Assembly (NCBI RefSeq): GCF_024220175.1
Contig: NZ_CP098502.1
Span: forward strand, 2,170,001 to 2,234,000
From: Paraconexibacter antarcticus
GTDB taxonomy: Bacteria; Actinomycetota; Thermoleophilia; Solirubrobacterales; Solirubrobacteraceae
Direction of reading: 5' to 3'
Length of the DNA stretch: 64,000 bases
Both the position numbers and the translations under genes were made by a program. Every line of letters starts with the position of its first letter. Within the stretch, counting starts at the first letter, position 1. This document shows, piece after piece, positions 26,518 through 35,254 of this stretch. Below the pieces are notes generated by a model. It was not told where the DNA came from. It saw nothing but the letters and a program-made list of their open reading frames with translations, and searched no databases.

Positions 26518-26542
26518 GCCGCAGGAGCGCTGCTCCTGCGGC
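26518..26542 (+). terminator. Hairpin terminator after the CYP153 operon
   Basis: Perfect 11-bp stem GCCGCAGGAGC (26518-26528) and GCTCCTGCGGC (26532-26542) with a 3-base loop, starting 14 bases after the reductase stop. No T-run follows. Confidence 0.8.
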
Positions 26543-26590
26543 CCGACGACCCCCAGCGACGCGCACGAGGCTGTCCGTTTTTCTGTGTAG

Positions 26591-28018
26591 GCGGGTTGGG
26601 TAGTTAGACCATATGGATCGGGCCGTCGCTGGCGGCGGTGGTTCTGAGTCGTCTGTCTGAGGCGGGCGGTAGAAGTGGCCGGTCCCTCGCGAAGGGTCGT
26701 GGGGTGACGTTTGAGCTGTGCGGTTGCAGCCGCGCAGCGGCCCACAACCACAGAGGAGGAGACCGGCCATGACGAAGGCTAGAAGCCTCGTTGGTCTGGA
26801 CGTACACGCCGCGAAGATCGTGGCGGCGGTGCTCGATGCTGAGAGCGGCGAGCTTCAGTGGTTCGCGTTGCGCGGTGACGTGCGTGAGGCGGCCAGGTTG
26901 TGCGCCGCACTGCCCAGGCCGGTGCGGGCGGCGTATGAGGCCGGGCCGACCGGGTACGGGTTGGCGCGGGAGCTCGCGGCGCGGCAGGTGTCGTGCGTGG
27001 TCGCGGCGCCGAGCAAGATCCCGCGGGCGTCGGGTGACCGGGTGAAGACTGATCGTCGTGACGCCGAACTGCTCGTGCGTTTGCTCTGGGCGGGGAAGCT
27101 GCATCCGGTGCGGGTGCCGGGCCACGAGGAGGAGGCGCTGCGCGATCTGATCCGGGCGCGCGAGGCCGTGCGGGTGGACCTGATGCGTGCCCGCCACCGG
27201 TTGTCGAAGCTGCTGCTGCGTCACGACCATCGCTTCGATGACGGCAAGGCATGGACGCAGCGCCACCGTGACTGGCTGGATCAGGTCGACCTCGTGTGGC
27301 CCGCGGCGCAGGCGACGCTGCTGGACCTGCGCGGCGCGGCCGACGTGCTCGTGCATCGCCGCGATCAGCTCGAGGCGCAGATCACGAGGATGCTTCCGAG
27401 CTCACCGTGGGGCGTGCAGGTCGCCCGGCTGCGGTGCCTTCGCGGGATCGACACGCTCACCGCCGCCGGGCTGTGCTCGGAGGTCGGCGACTTCGCCCGG
27501 TTCGCCCGGGCCGAGCAGCTCATGAGCTACATCGGCCTGGTCCCTTCGGAGCACACCACCGGCTCAAGTCGCCGCCTCGGCTCGATCACGAAGACCGGTT
27601 CCGGGCACGCGCGCCGGCTGCTCGTCGAGGCTGCCTGGCACTACCGCAAGGCGCCGCGGGTCACCAAGGCGCTGAGCGATCGCCACGACGGGCAGCCCGC
27701 CGAAGCGGTCGCGATCGCCTGGACCGCGCAGCGGCGTCTGTATCGCACATGGAACCGCCTTGAGCAGCGCGGCAAACGCCGCACGATCATCGCCGTCGCC
27801 GCAGCGCGCGAGCTCGCCGGATTCACGTGGGCGATCGGCCAGATCGAGTGACCTGAACCCGGCGACATCCCGTCGGCTGGGTCGGTGGCGGCCCGGCACC
27901 GCGCGGGGAACCCGCGGCTGAACTATGAGCAACCCGCCCTCGTCAGGGGGCCGGCCACGCCCGATGTTAGACAGCGGCTCCCCACGACGAACCCCTGGTC
28001 CTGCGGTACCCAACCCGC
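26591..28018 (+). mobile_element. IS110-family element (IS1111-like) with 12-bp inverted repeats
   Basis: GCGGGTTGGGTA (26591-26602) is mirrored by TACCCAACCCGC (28007-28018) on either side of the transposase gene. Short subterminal inverted repeats of this kind mark the IS1111 subgroup of IS110. True ends may lie several bases outside. I could not identify a target-site duplication. The 177 bases left of the transposase and the 155 bases right of it hold no other gene. Confidence 0.75.
26769..27851 (+). CDS. IS110-family DEDD transposase
   Basis: A 360-residue transposase starting at ATG 26769, with AGAGGAGGAGA upstream. The N-terminal RuvC-like DEDD domain begins LVGLDVHAAKIVAAVL, with further acidic positions at YEAGPTGYGLA and KTDRRDAELL. 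The C-terminal transposase_20 domain has LRCLRGIDTLTAAGLCSEVGD and the Ser-containing stretch GSITKTGSGHARRLLVEAAW. Members move through a circular intermediate with a structure-specific nuclease, and some use a bridge RNA encoded in a noncoding end. The reading frame is intact. Confidence 0.95.
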   Translation: MTKARSLVGLDVHAAKIVAAVLDAESGELQWFALRGDVREAARLCAALPRPVRAAYEAGPTGYGLARELAARQVSCVVAAPSKIPRASGDRVKTDRRDAELLVRLLWAGKLHPVRVPGHEEEALRDLIRAREAVRVDLMRARHRLSKLLLRHDHRFDDGKAWTQRHRDWLDQVDLVWPAAQATLLDLRGAADVLVHRRDQLEAQITRMLPSSPWGVQVARLRCLRGIDTLTAAGLCSEVGDFARFARAEQLMSYIGLVPSEHTTGSSRRLGSITKTGSGHARRLLVEAAWHYRKAPRVTKALSDRHDGQPAEAVAIAWTAQRRLYRTWNRLEQRGKRRTIIAVAAARELAGFTWAIGQIE

Positions 28019-28327
28019 GCATATCAGTCTGACCGCGCGTCGCGCACAGCCTGCCGGACCGCCACCAACCCAGCCGACAGCACAGACACGAACGAGCGCT
28101 AATGCGCCACTTCGCCGACCCTAGGTTGACGAACGGCCGTCCATATCAGTTCGGGATCCTGTCGCCGAAATGGATCTTGCACGCGAGCAACGCCGCGTCC
28201 AGTTTCGGGTCTTCGTCCAGGCCGGCACCGCGTTCATGATCGCGAGGTAGTGGCGGCGCGGCGCCAGCACCGCGCGGCGAGGTACGTGGCAATGATCCGG
28301 TGGCCTCCCAGCCGCGTGATAGGTGGC
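28019..28327. other. Intergenic stretch, no supported gene
   Basis: About 309 bases between the IS110 right end and the cupredoxin start. The sequence is less GC-rich than its surroundings. A 9-base direct repeat CATATCAGT occurs near 28021 and 28143. A minus-strand frame ending at 28146 lacks family resemblance and ribosome site. Confidence 0.4.
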
Positions 28328-28684
28328 ATGGCGACTTCTCGGATAGGCAAAGGCCCGATCCTCGCGGGAGCAATCCTCGCCTGTGGCGCGGGGCTTGTCG
28401 CGGGCAGCGCGGGACGGGCGGATGCGGCGGGGTCAGCGCACGTTCGGATCAAGAACATCGACTTCTCTCCGCATAAGCTCGTGATCAAGCAAGGCACGAC
28501 GGTGAGGTGGACATTCGAGGACGCCGCGACACCGCACAACGTGACCAGCCGAGGCCGGGCGAAGTTCCGCAGCTCGCCGTCCAAGCAGTCCGGTTCCTAC
28601 TCAGTCAAGTTCACCAAACCGGGCACCTACCGGTACGTGTGCACCATCCATTTCAACATGAAGGGCACGATCGTCGTCAAGTAG
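28328..28684 (+). CDS. Secreted cupredoxin (plastocyanin/azurin-like)
   Basis: A 118-residue protein from ATG 28328 (AGGTGG just upstream). Residues ~1-34 are a signal peptide (ILAGAILACGAGLVAGSAG). The mature part is a single cupredoxin domain: IDFSPHKLVIKQGTTVRWTF, the first copper His in TPHNVTS, and the Cys-His-Met cluster in YVCTIHFNMKGTIVV. All four type-1 copper ligands are present. It should carry electrons outside the membrane. The ferritin-like gene starts 38 bases downstream in the same direction, so the two are probably cotranscribed. Confidence 0.9.
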   Translation: MATSRIGKGPILAGAILACGAGLVAGSAGRADAAGSAHVRIKNIDFSPHKLVIKQGTTVRWTFEDAATPHNVTSRGRAKFRSSPSKQSGSYSVKFTKPGTYRYVCTIHFNMKGTIVVK

Positions 28685-28721
28685 CGTCGGTCGTCCATTC
28701 GAACAGGAGATACACCACCCC

Positions 28722-29387
28722 ATGAGTTCCAAGATCACGCTCGAGACCATCGATTCCGACGGCGCCGTCCAGGAGGCCGCCGAGCGCGCGGGCTTCAGCA
28801 CGCGCTCGGACTTCTTCAAGAAGAGCATCTACGCCGGCGGGTCGCTGGTGGCCGGCGGCGTGCTGATGGGCGGCATGCCGGCGATCGCGTCGGCCAAGCC
28901 GTCGGCGAAGAACGACGTCAAGATCCTCCAGTTCGCGCTGACGCTCGAGTACCTCGAGGCCGCGTTCTACAAGCAGGCCGTCGCCAGCGGTGCGCTCACC
29001 GATCCGGCGACGTTCGCGCTCGCCACGACGATCAGCAAGCACGAGACCGCGCACGTGACCTTCCTGCGCAAGGCCCTCGGCTCGCACAAGATCAAGTCGC
29101 CGACGTTCGACTTCAAGGACACGGTCACCGATCAGAAGAAGTTCACCGACACGGCGTTCGTCCTCGAGAACACAGGCGTCTCCGCGTACCTCGGCCAGGC
29201 CGGCAACATCAAGAACCCGGCCTACCTCGGCGCCGCCGCCACGATCCTCACGATCGAGGCCCGGCACGCCGGCGCGATCGCGCAGCTCACCGGCCAGTCC
29301 GTTTCGCCGAACGGTTCCTTCGACAGGCCCAAGTCCAAGTCGGCGATCCTCAAGGCCGTCACCGGGACGGGCTTCATCACCGGCTGA
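28722..29387 (+). CDS. Exported ferritin-like domain protein
   Basis: A 221-residue protein with an N-terminal region ending in a hydrophobic segment (YAGGSLVAGGVLMGGMPAIA, ~37-56). It resembles anchored or exported ferritin-like proteins; a twin-Arg motif is not visible. The rest is a four-helix ferritin-like domain with repeated acidic/His positions: LTLEYLEAAFYKQAV, ISKHETAHVTFLRKAL and ILTIEARHAGAIAQL. These could bind a di-iron or other metal site. ACAGGAGATA precedes the ATG. Its partner is the cupredoxin upstream. A strong hairpin follows its stop. Confidence 0.85.
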   Translation: MSSKITLETIDSDGAVQEAAERAGFSTRSDFFKKSIYAGGSLVAGGVLMGGMPAIASAKPSAKNDVKILQFALTLEYLEAAFYKQAVASGALTDPATFALATTISKHETAHVTFLRKALGSHKIKSPTFDFKDTVTDQKKFTDTAFVLENTGVSAYLGQAGNIKNPAYLGAAATILTIEARHAGAIAQLTGQSVSPNGSFDRPKSKSAILKAVTGTGFITG

Positions 29388-29397
29388 CCTTCCCTTG

Positions 29398-29426
29398 GGG
29401 CCGCGGGTGCCGATCACCCGCGGCCC
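29398..29426 (+). terminator. Hairpin terminator after the ferritin-like gene
   Basis: Perfect 12-bp stem GGGCCGCGGGTG (29398-29409) with CACCCGCGGCCC (29415-29426), loop CCGAT, 10 bases after the stop codon. Confidence 0.85.
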
Positions 29427-29649
29427 TGAGCGCCAGCGTCTGCAGGCCCCGTAAGCGCCGTCGCGGCTCGCGCCAACGACCGTACGTCGCGTAACAGATC
29501 TCGCGGGCAGGACCGCGACCGCCCTCTAGTCTGTGCCACGACCGTTCGCGTTACGGGCATCCGAGTCAGTCGTAGACGACCTCCTGATCCCGCCTTCGCA
29601 GCGGGCGCCCCGAACCGCTGTTGGGTCGTCGACATCAGCTGCCTCGGAA

Positions 29650-30192
29650 CTTGACCAGGCCGTCGGTAGATCGCCTGCCGGCTGATCCCCACAACGCGGG
29701 CAACCAGGGCAGCGGGGCGGCCTTGCGCGACGAGCTCGCGGGAACGGGCGATGCGCATGCTCACTCCCATCCCCGCAAGAGTCCCCCGCGACCTCGACGT
29801 CCATCGTCTTGCGGCCGAGCGCGCGCTCGAGCTTTGAGACCTGCGAGCGCAGCTCGTCAAGCTCGGTGCGTTCGGGTCTTGCCCGACAGCCGCTCGGCGC
29901 CGGCGGCGAGGAACTGCTCACGCCACTTGCGAAGGAGGCTGTCGGCGATGTCGTGCGCGCGACAGAGCTCGGCCATCGTCTTATGGCCGCGCAGCGACGC
30001 GAGCACGATCTCGGTCTTCTGCTGCGCAGTGAACTTCCGGTACTTCTTCGTCTCGCTCAACGGGACTTCTCCTTCGGCTGAGCGGCCCATGCTGCGAGGC
30101 GCCCCGGACGGGATCGCCGCTACGGCTCGCGCTACGCGCTCACCTCCGCGACGACCCCGTCCGGGGCCTGATCCCTCACAACGAAAGTGTCA
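29650..30192 (-). pseudogene. IS3-family insertion sequence remnant (OrfA plus start of OrfB)
   Basis: OrfA begins near 30090: KYRKFTAQQKTEIVLASLRG, then AELCRAHDIADSLLRKWREQF, the helix-turn-helix of IS3 OrfA. After SGKTRTHRA the frame changes near 29870 and continues ERTELDELRSQVSKLERALG, the leucine zipper. A further frame holds the OrfB start (MRIARSRELVAQGRPAALV, GISRQAIYRRP). Sequence with the catalytic DDE domain is missing, so the element is dead. The upstream end is probably at TGACACTTTCGTTG (minus strand), near 30192, a TG-starting terminus as expected for IS3. Confidence 0.8.
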
Positions 30193-30234
30193 ACGCCTCC
30201 ACGGGGTCCGCGCCACTGCGGTCGAGCGCGAGCG

Positions 30235-30672
30235 TAAGCGTGGTCCGGCGAGCGCGCCTTCGATGGCGTAGTCGATCAGGCGGTGAGTGAGCAGCGTCCG
30301 GATCCGCCCTCGCGCGTAGCGTCGAGCGTCTGCTGGGAGCGCGGCGACTCGGCGCCGAGTTTGTCGCGGTCGTCGACGAGCAGGGCGATGTCCTCGAGGT
30401 CGCGGCTTTGGAGGACGTCGTCGTTGCCGCGATCGGCGAAGGCCTCGAGCTTGAGGACGAGCAGCCACGGGCCGGGACGGCGCGGATGTCGACGCCGTCG
30501 GCGACCGGGACGGCCGTCGCGGCAGCGGTGGCGTCGGCGAGCCAATGGCCGCTGAAGCCGGCGAGCTCGTGGCGGACGGGAACGTCGTCGAGCGTGAGGC
30601 CGGTGGCGGGGCGTCGCCAGCGGCAGATGACGCCGCTCTCGATGTCCTCGCGGAACCCCCCGGTTCGGCGCT
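30235..30672 (-). pseudogene. Decayed nucleotidyltransferase (AbiEii-like) gene
   Basis: Three minus-strand frames together spell one protein. The first gives FREDIESGVICRWRRP and ELAGFSGHWLADA (~30665-30485). The second gives WLLVLKLEAFADRGNDDVLQ and SRDLEDIALLVDDRD (~30480-30370). The third gives ARGRIRTLLTHRLIDYAIEG (~30330-30240). This is the order seen in nucleotidyltransferase proteins with a KLEAF and HDLEDI-type motif. Two frameshifts and a lost N-terminus show it is a relic. It abuts the IS3 remnant on one side and the P450 relic on the other. Confidence 0.65.
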
Positions 30673-30689
30673 CTCGCCCGCACCGACGC

Positions 30690-31022
30690 CTCGATGCTCG
30701 CGCGGCTCGACGTGGCGGCGGACGCGGGCGACGACGCGTACTTCGACGCGGTCGCCGCGGAGACGCTGCGGGCTGCGGCCGCCCGGGATCTTCACGTTCC
30801 GGACCGTGGTCGCGCCGTTCGAGCTGGACGACGAGACGCCGGTTGCTCCTGGCACGATCCTCGCGCCGGTGATCGCCGCGGTCCACCGCCGGCCCGACAT
30901 CTACCCAGAGCCCGATCGCTTCCTCCCCGATCGCTTCGTCGGCATCAGGCCCGGCACCTACACCTGGGTGCCGTCCGGTGGCGGCGACCGCCGCTGCCTC
31001 GGCAGTGCGTTCGCGATGTTCG
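30690..31022 (+). pseudogene. Decayed cytochrome P450, C-terminal fragment
   Basis: A plus-strand relic covering helix K to the heme loop: LDVAADAGDDAYFDAVAAET in one frame (with an ExxR-like AETLR), then after a +1 shift near 30780 IAAVHRRPDIYPEPDRFLPD and GIRPGTYTWVPSGGGDRRCL. It matches the same part of the intact P450 at 60778-62106 motif for motif (DAGDDDYLDAV, HRRADIYPDP, GVRPGTYTWLPFGGGAHRCL). The similarity stops abruptly at ~31020, where the last mce gene ends on the other strand. Confidence 0.75.
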
Positions 31023-31026
31023 GACC

Positions 31027-32445
31027 TCACGGCGGGCTGGGCAGCAGCCGCGGGTAGGAGGCGACGTGCCCGCGATAGTCGTACGGGCCCTGGAGGAGGC
31101 ACGGCGGTGCGCCGGTCCCCGGCGGGATGACCGGAACGACCGGGGGGTTGTGGACGTTGTCGCAGCTCCAGGCGCGCAGGCCGCCGTGGGCGAGGTCGCC
31201 GAGGCTGCCGGGCCGCGGGTACGGGTTCTGGCGGCTGCTCGGCAGCTGCTTGGAGAGGCCGCCGACGATCTCGTTCCACACGAGCGGAACGGCCTTGGCG
31301 TAGTGCTGCCGGTTGCCGTTCTGGTCGGTGACGTACGGGTTGGCCAGATCGTCGAGGTTGGCCGCCGCGGCGATGAGCAGGTTCGGGTCGACGGCGAGGA
31401 ACTGGAGCGCGGGCAGGAACGAGCGCAGCGCGGCGTGGGCGGCGGCAAGGGTGGGGCCGCTCCGCCGGACCGTGCGCGTCGCCGCCGGCAGCCCCCGGTG
31501 CGCGGTCCTCAGGACCGGTGTGGCGGCGTTGAACAGGCGCTCCACGCTCGGGAGGGCGCGGCGGGTGGCGGTGAGCGCGGGCCGCAGGGCGCGGGCGGGC
31601 GGGACCAGTGCGCGCGTGGCCGCGTCGAGGGCGGGGACGCTGCGGTCGAGCTGCCCGGCGGTACGCCGCAGCTGTGCGAGCGTCGGCGGGAGGTCGCGGA
31701 CGACCCCGGTGAGGTCGCGGTCGCGGGCGGCGGTGGCGGCGAAGACCGCGTCGCCCTGGGTGATGAGCGCCCGGACCGCGCCCTGGCGGCGGCCGACCGC
31801 CTCGAGCACCGCGCCGCCGTGGTCGATGATCGCGCTCAGGGCGCTGCGCTGGTGGTCGAGCGCCGTCGCCGCGTCGGCGAGCGAGCCGGCGGCGCCGGGC
31901 GCGTTCCCGAGCGCGTCGCTGAGGGCCGGGCCGCGGCCGCGGAGCGCGCGGGCCCAGCCGGCGGCGAGCGTCCGCACGCCCGCGCGGGTGGCGGGGTCGA
32001 ACGTGTCCAGGACGTCGTCGAGCCGGGCGACGTCGGCGACGTTGGCGGCGGCGAGCCGGCCGCCGTCGGGGACGGCCGGGGCGGAGGGCGTGCCGAGCGT
32101 CATCTGCAGGTAGGCTTCGCCGAGGAGCGACTTCAGCCGGGGGATCGCGTGGGCGTCCGCATGGAGCGGAACGTAGCGGCGCTCGAGCTCGGCGGTGACG
32201 CGGGCGCCGCGGCCCGCGGGCGTGACGGCCGTGACGTGCCCGACGTCGACGCCGGCGACGCGGACGGCGGCGCCGACCTGGAGGTTGGAGGCCTGCTTGA
32301 GGTCGACGGAGAAGGGGTAGCCGCGGGCCTGCAGCGGCACCGAGCCGCCGAACGACCGCCACACGGCGAGCGTCGCGCCCCCGCACAGGAGGGCGAACAC
32401 GAGGAGGCCGACGACCGTCTGCCAGCGGGGGGCGTGGGTCTGCAT
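31027..32445 (-). CDS. mceF: MCE-family lipid transporter subunit, sixth (MceF position)
   Basis: A 472-residue exported protein: one N-terminal membrane helix (VVGLLVFALLCGGATLAVW), then the MCE domain (~40-115) with VDLKQASNLQVGAAVRVAG and VGHVTAVTP, then a long helical region. The tail has two Cys (WSCDN, PPCLLQGPYDYRG). In Mce complexes six such subunits form a hexameric channel carrying lipids or sterols across the envelope. The start ATG shares a base with the previous stop. The letter is assigned only by position. It is the promoter-distal gene. Confidence 0.88.
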   Translation of the reverse strand: MQTHAPRWQTVVGLLVFALLCGGATLAVWRSFGGSVPLQARGYPFSVDLKQASNLQVGAAVRVAGVDVGHVTAVTPAGRGARVTAELERRYVPLHADAHAIPRLKSLLGEAYLQMTLGTPSAPAVPDGGRLAAANVADVARLDDVLDTFDPATRAGVRTLAAGWARALRGRGPALSDALGNAPGAAGSLADAATALDHQRSALSAIIDHGGAVLEAVGRRQGAVRALITQGDAVFAATAARDRDLTGVVRDLPPTLAQLRRTAGQLDRSVPALDAATRALVPPARALRPALTATRRALPSVERLFNAATPVLRTAHRGLPAATRTVRRSGPTLAAAHAALRSFLPALQFLAVDPNLLIAAAANLDDLANPYVTDQNGNRQHYAKAVPLVWNEIVGGLSKQLPSSRQNPYPRPGSLGDLAHGGLRAWSCDNVHNPPVVPVIPPGTGAPPCLLQGPYDYRGHVASYPRLLPSPP

Positions 32446-33728
32446 CACTTGCCTCCGGTCTTCGGGCACAGCGGGGTCGCGCTGAGGACCGGCGTGAGCG
32501 CGACGGCGGCGGGGCCGAGGCCCTGCAGCTCGGCGCAGCTGACGAAGACGGTCGCGCGGCCGACGACGCCGTGGGCGTCGCGGATCGACCCGAGCGAGTT
32601 GAGGTTGTGGAAGGACCACGGGAGCCAGTGGAGGAAGCCCTCGTCGCTGCCAGGCGGGTTGTAGGCGAGCTCGTTGAGCCAGGCGTTGGTCATCTTCAGC
32701 GAGTTCGTGAGCCCGGGGGCCTCCGCGTCGAGCGACGTGATGCCGGGTCGCAGGTCGTCCACGAGCGGCGTGACCTCGCGGGCGAACGGGCGCAGCTGCG
32801 TGGCGAGGGTCGTGGCGGCGCGGCCTGAGAACGGCCCGAGCGTTCGCAGGGTCGCCGGGAGGCCGCGGACCCCGGGGGTCAGGGCGCGCAGGGTGGGGGT
32901 GAGCTCGTCGGCCAGGCGGCCGCCGGAGTCGAGGGCATGCTGCGCCGTGGTGAGGGTCGCGGGCAGCTGGGCGACGGCCCGGCGCAGCTCCGCGTCGTGC
33001 CCGGCGACGGCGTGGAGGGTGGCGCTGCCTGCTTGCACGAGGGTCTGGAGCCGGTGGTCGTGGCCGGCGGCACGGGTGAGGACGGCGAGGTTGCTCACGA
33101 GGCCCGACACGGCGGCGCTGCGCCCGCGCAGGGCCGCGGCGATCCGGTGGGCCTGCGCGGTCGTGGGGCCGAAGGAGCGCAGCGCGCGGCGGAGGTCCAG
33201 GCCGCGGCCGTCGGTGCCCTGGGCGACCGACCGCAGCAGCGTCTGCAGGAAGGCGCGGGTGTCGGCGTCGAGGGCATCGAGCAGGTCCCCGAGGTCGGCC
33301 GGCGAGGTGGCGTGCGCGGCGGCGATGGTGCCGCCGGCCGGGATTGCGCCGGCCTGCGGGGTCCCGGGCGTGAGCTGGAGCTCGAGGTCCTTCAGGGGCG
33401 TGATCGGGCGCAGGGCCACGGCCGCGTCCCGATAGACGCGGGGGAGCTGGCCGCGGTCGATGGTGAGGGTCAGCCGGGCGCGGCCGCCGGCGAGGCGGGC
33501 GCCGCTGATGGTGCCGACCGGGACGCCGGCGACGGTCACGGGCTGGCCGGCCGACGGGTCCACGCCGTCGGCGGCGGGGAGCAGGACCGAGAGCTCGTAC
33601 GTGTCGGCCAGCGGATCGGGGAAGCGCTGGTGGGCGAGGATGTAGACCGTGGTGGCGACGCCGGCGATCGCGACGAGGACGAGCACGATGATCGCGCGGG
33701 ACTGGCGGCCCAGGAGGCGTTCGCTCAT
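32445..33728 (-). CDS. mceE: MCE-family lipid transporter subunit, fifth (MceE position)
   Basis: A 427-residue MCE protein with an N-terminal helix (AIIVLVLVAIAGVATTVYIL) and MCE domain (~40-118: ADTYELSVLLPAADGV, AGQPVTVAGVPVGTISG, PITPLKDLELQLTPGTP). Long amphipathic helices follow, then a tail with two Cys (FVSCAELQ, PLCPKTGGK). Unlike mycobacterial MceE/LprK it has no lipobox, so it is anchored by its helix. ATGA overlap with the upstream stop. Confidence 0.88.
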   Translation of the reverse strand: MSERLLGRQSRAIIVLVLVAIAGVATTVYILAHQRFPDPLADTYELSVLLPAADGVDPSAGQPVTVAGVPVGTISGARLAGGRARLTLTIDRGQLPRVYRDAAVALRPITPLKDLELQLTPGTPQAGAIPAGGTIAAAHATSPADLGDLLDALDADTRAFLQTLLRSVAQGTDGRGLDLRRALRSFGPTTAQAHRIAAALRGRSAAVSGLVSNLAVLTRAAGHDHRLQTLVQAGSATLHAVAGHDAELRRAVAQLPATLTTAQHALDSGGRLADELTPTLRALTPGVRGLPATLRTLGPFSGRAATTLATQLRPFAREVTPLVDDLRPGITSLDAEAPGLTNSLKMTNAWLNELAYNPPGSDEGFLHWLPWSFHNLNSLGSIRDAHGVVGRATVFVSCAELQGLGPAAVALTPVLSATPLCPKTGGK

Positions 33729-35254
33729 CGGCCGGCGCTCGCTCGGTCGTGGGCGGCCTGGACACGCTGGACGAGGCTCCGGAAGGCCTTTAGGGACGGC
33801 GGGGTCGCGTGGGTCGCGGGGCCGACGGTCTTGAACGAGCGGGGGGCGCCCGTCCGGCGGCGGCTGCCGAGGTCCGGGAGCGCCTGCTCGGCGCAGGGGG
33901 CGTCCGGGCGGAACGGCGGGCTGACGCCGGGCCCGAGCCACAGGGGCGCGGTCCCCTGGATGTCGGGGGAGATGGCGGTGACGGTCTCGGCGAGGCTCGG
34001 CAGGAGCGCGGTGACGGTCTTCTCGCCCGCGGCGGGGGAGATGCGCAGGGCCTTGCCGTTGGCGTCGAAGGAAGGGTTGGCCCCCGAGGCGCTCGCGAAG
34101 GCGTGGACGAGGTCTTGGTAGACGGGCCGGCCGCTGGAGAGCGGCCCGTCGGGGATCTGCTTCTTCAGCGTCGGGGTGACGTTGCGGCCGATGCACGAGG
34201 TGGCGGCGGTCACCTGGCGCAGCAGCGGGCGCAGGCGGCGCTCGAGGCCGGGGAGGTGCTGGACGAGCGGGCTCGCCGCGGTCACGAGCCGGGGGAGCTC
34301 ACCGGGCGCGGTGAGGCGCGCGAGCTGGGTGACGAGCCGGGAGGCGCCGGCGAGGGCGCGCGGCGCGGCCCGGAGGGCGGGTCGCAGCGCGATGGTGAAG
34401 GTGCGCAGGACCGGGAGGGCGGCGTCGATCCGGGTGAGGTTCGCGGGGGCGGCCCGTAGCAGCGCCCGGGCGGTGGTGAGGCTCTGGCCGAGGGCGCCGT
34501 CGTCGGCGACAAGCGCGTGGGCGACGCGCTCGGCCGAGGTCACGGCGGTGGTCAGCGCGGCGGGGTCGGCGGCGAGCTGGGTGGTCATCCGGGCCCCGTC
34601 GCCGACGAGGTGCTGCAGGTCGCCGGGCCGGCGGCCGACGACGGCGCGGGTCACGGTCGTGAGGTCTCCGAGCGCGGCGTCGAGCTCGCGGTTCGCGTCG
34701 CGGAGGCCGTCGGCGCCGGTCCGGCCGTCGGGGCCGCCGAGGCCGGTCGCGAGCGCGTCGGTGGCGTGGGTGAGCGATGACCGCGTGGGGGCGTCGAAGG
34801 TGTCGAGGGCCTGGTCGAGCTGGACGGGGCCGCGGGTCTGCGTGGCCGGGATCGTCGCGCCGGGGGCGAGGACCGGCTGGGCGGGCGACCCCGGGTCCAG
34901 GGCGACGGCGAAGTTGCCCTCGAGGATGAGCCGCGCGACGATCCGCACGCGGGCGTCGCGGTGGATCGCGCCGGCCTTGTCGTTCAGGCGCATGGTGACG
35001 ATCGACGTCCCGTGGGGGCCCGAGTCGACGTGGGCGACCTCGCCGACCTGCAGCCCGGCGATGCGCACGGGGTTCCCCGGCCGCAGCTGGGGCGCGCTGC
35101 CGAAGGCGGCGCGGAGCTCGACGTCGGACCCGAACGGCAGCTTCGGGGTGAAGATCAGCGCGCTGACCAGGACGAGCGCGGCGAGCGCGAGCAGAGCCGA
35201 GCGCACCCTCGTGTCCTGGCCGCGGCTGCGGGTCTTCGTGCGCCGGAGCCTCAT
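33725..35254 (-). CDS. mceD: MCE-family lipid transporter subunit, fourth (MceD position)
   Basis: A 509-residue MCE protein. The helix is at ~20-37 (LLALAALVLVSALIFTP), and the MCE domain at ~42-120 has RAAFGSAPQLRPGNPVRIAG, LQVGEVAHVDSGP and ILEGNFAVALDPGSP. Helical needle-like region to ~375, then CIGRNVTPTLKKQIPDG and a C-terminal domain with DAPCAEQALPDLG. The ATGA overlap places it in the same translational chain as the other Mce subunits. Confidence 0.88.
   Translation of the reverse strand: MRLRRTKTRSRGQDTRVRSALLALAALVLVSALIFTPKLPFGSDVELRAAFGSAPQLRPGNPVRIAGLQVGEVAHVDSGPHGTSIVTMRLNDKAGAIHRDARVRIVARLILEGNFAVALDPGSPAQPVLAPGATIPATQTRGPVQLDQALDTFDAPTRSSLTHATDALATGLGGPDGRTGADGLRDANRELDAALGDLTTVTRAVVGRRPGDLQHLVGDGARMTTQLAADPAALTTAVTSAERVAHALVADDGALGQSLTTARALLRAAPANLTRIDAALPVLRTFTIALRPALRAAPRALAGASRLVTQLARLTAPGELPRLVTAASPLVQHLPGLERRLRPLLRQVTAATSCIGRNVTPTLKKQIPDGPLSSGRPVYQDLVHAFASASGANPSFDANGKALRISPAAGEKTVTALLPSLAETVTAISPDIQGTAPLWLGPGVSPPFRPDAPCAEQALPDLGSRRRTGAPRSFKTVGPATHATPPSLKAFRSLVQRVQAAHDRASAGR

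Noticed and set aside
28146-28373. 75-codon minus-strand frame upstream of the cupredoxin gene
   Set aside because: No recognisable family, no ribosome site, and overlaps the cupredoxin start on the other strand.
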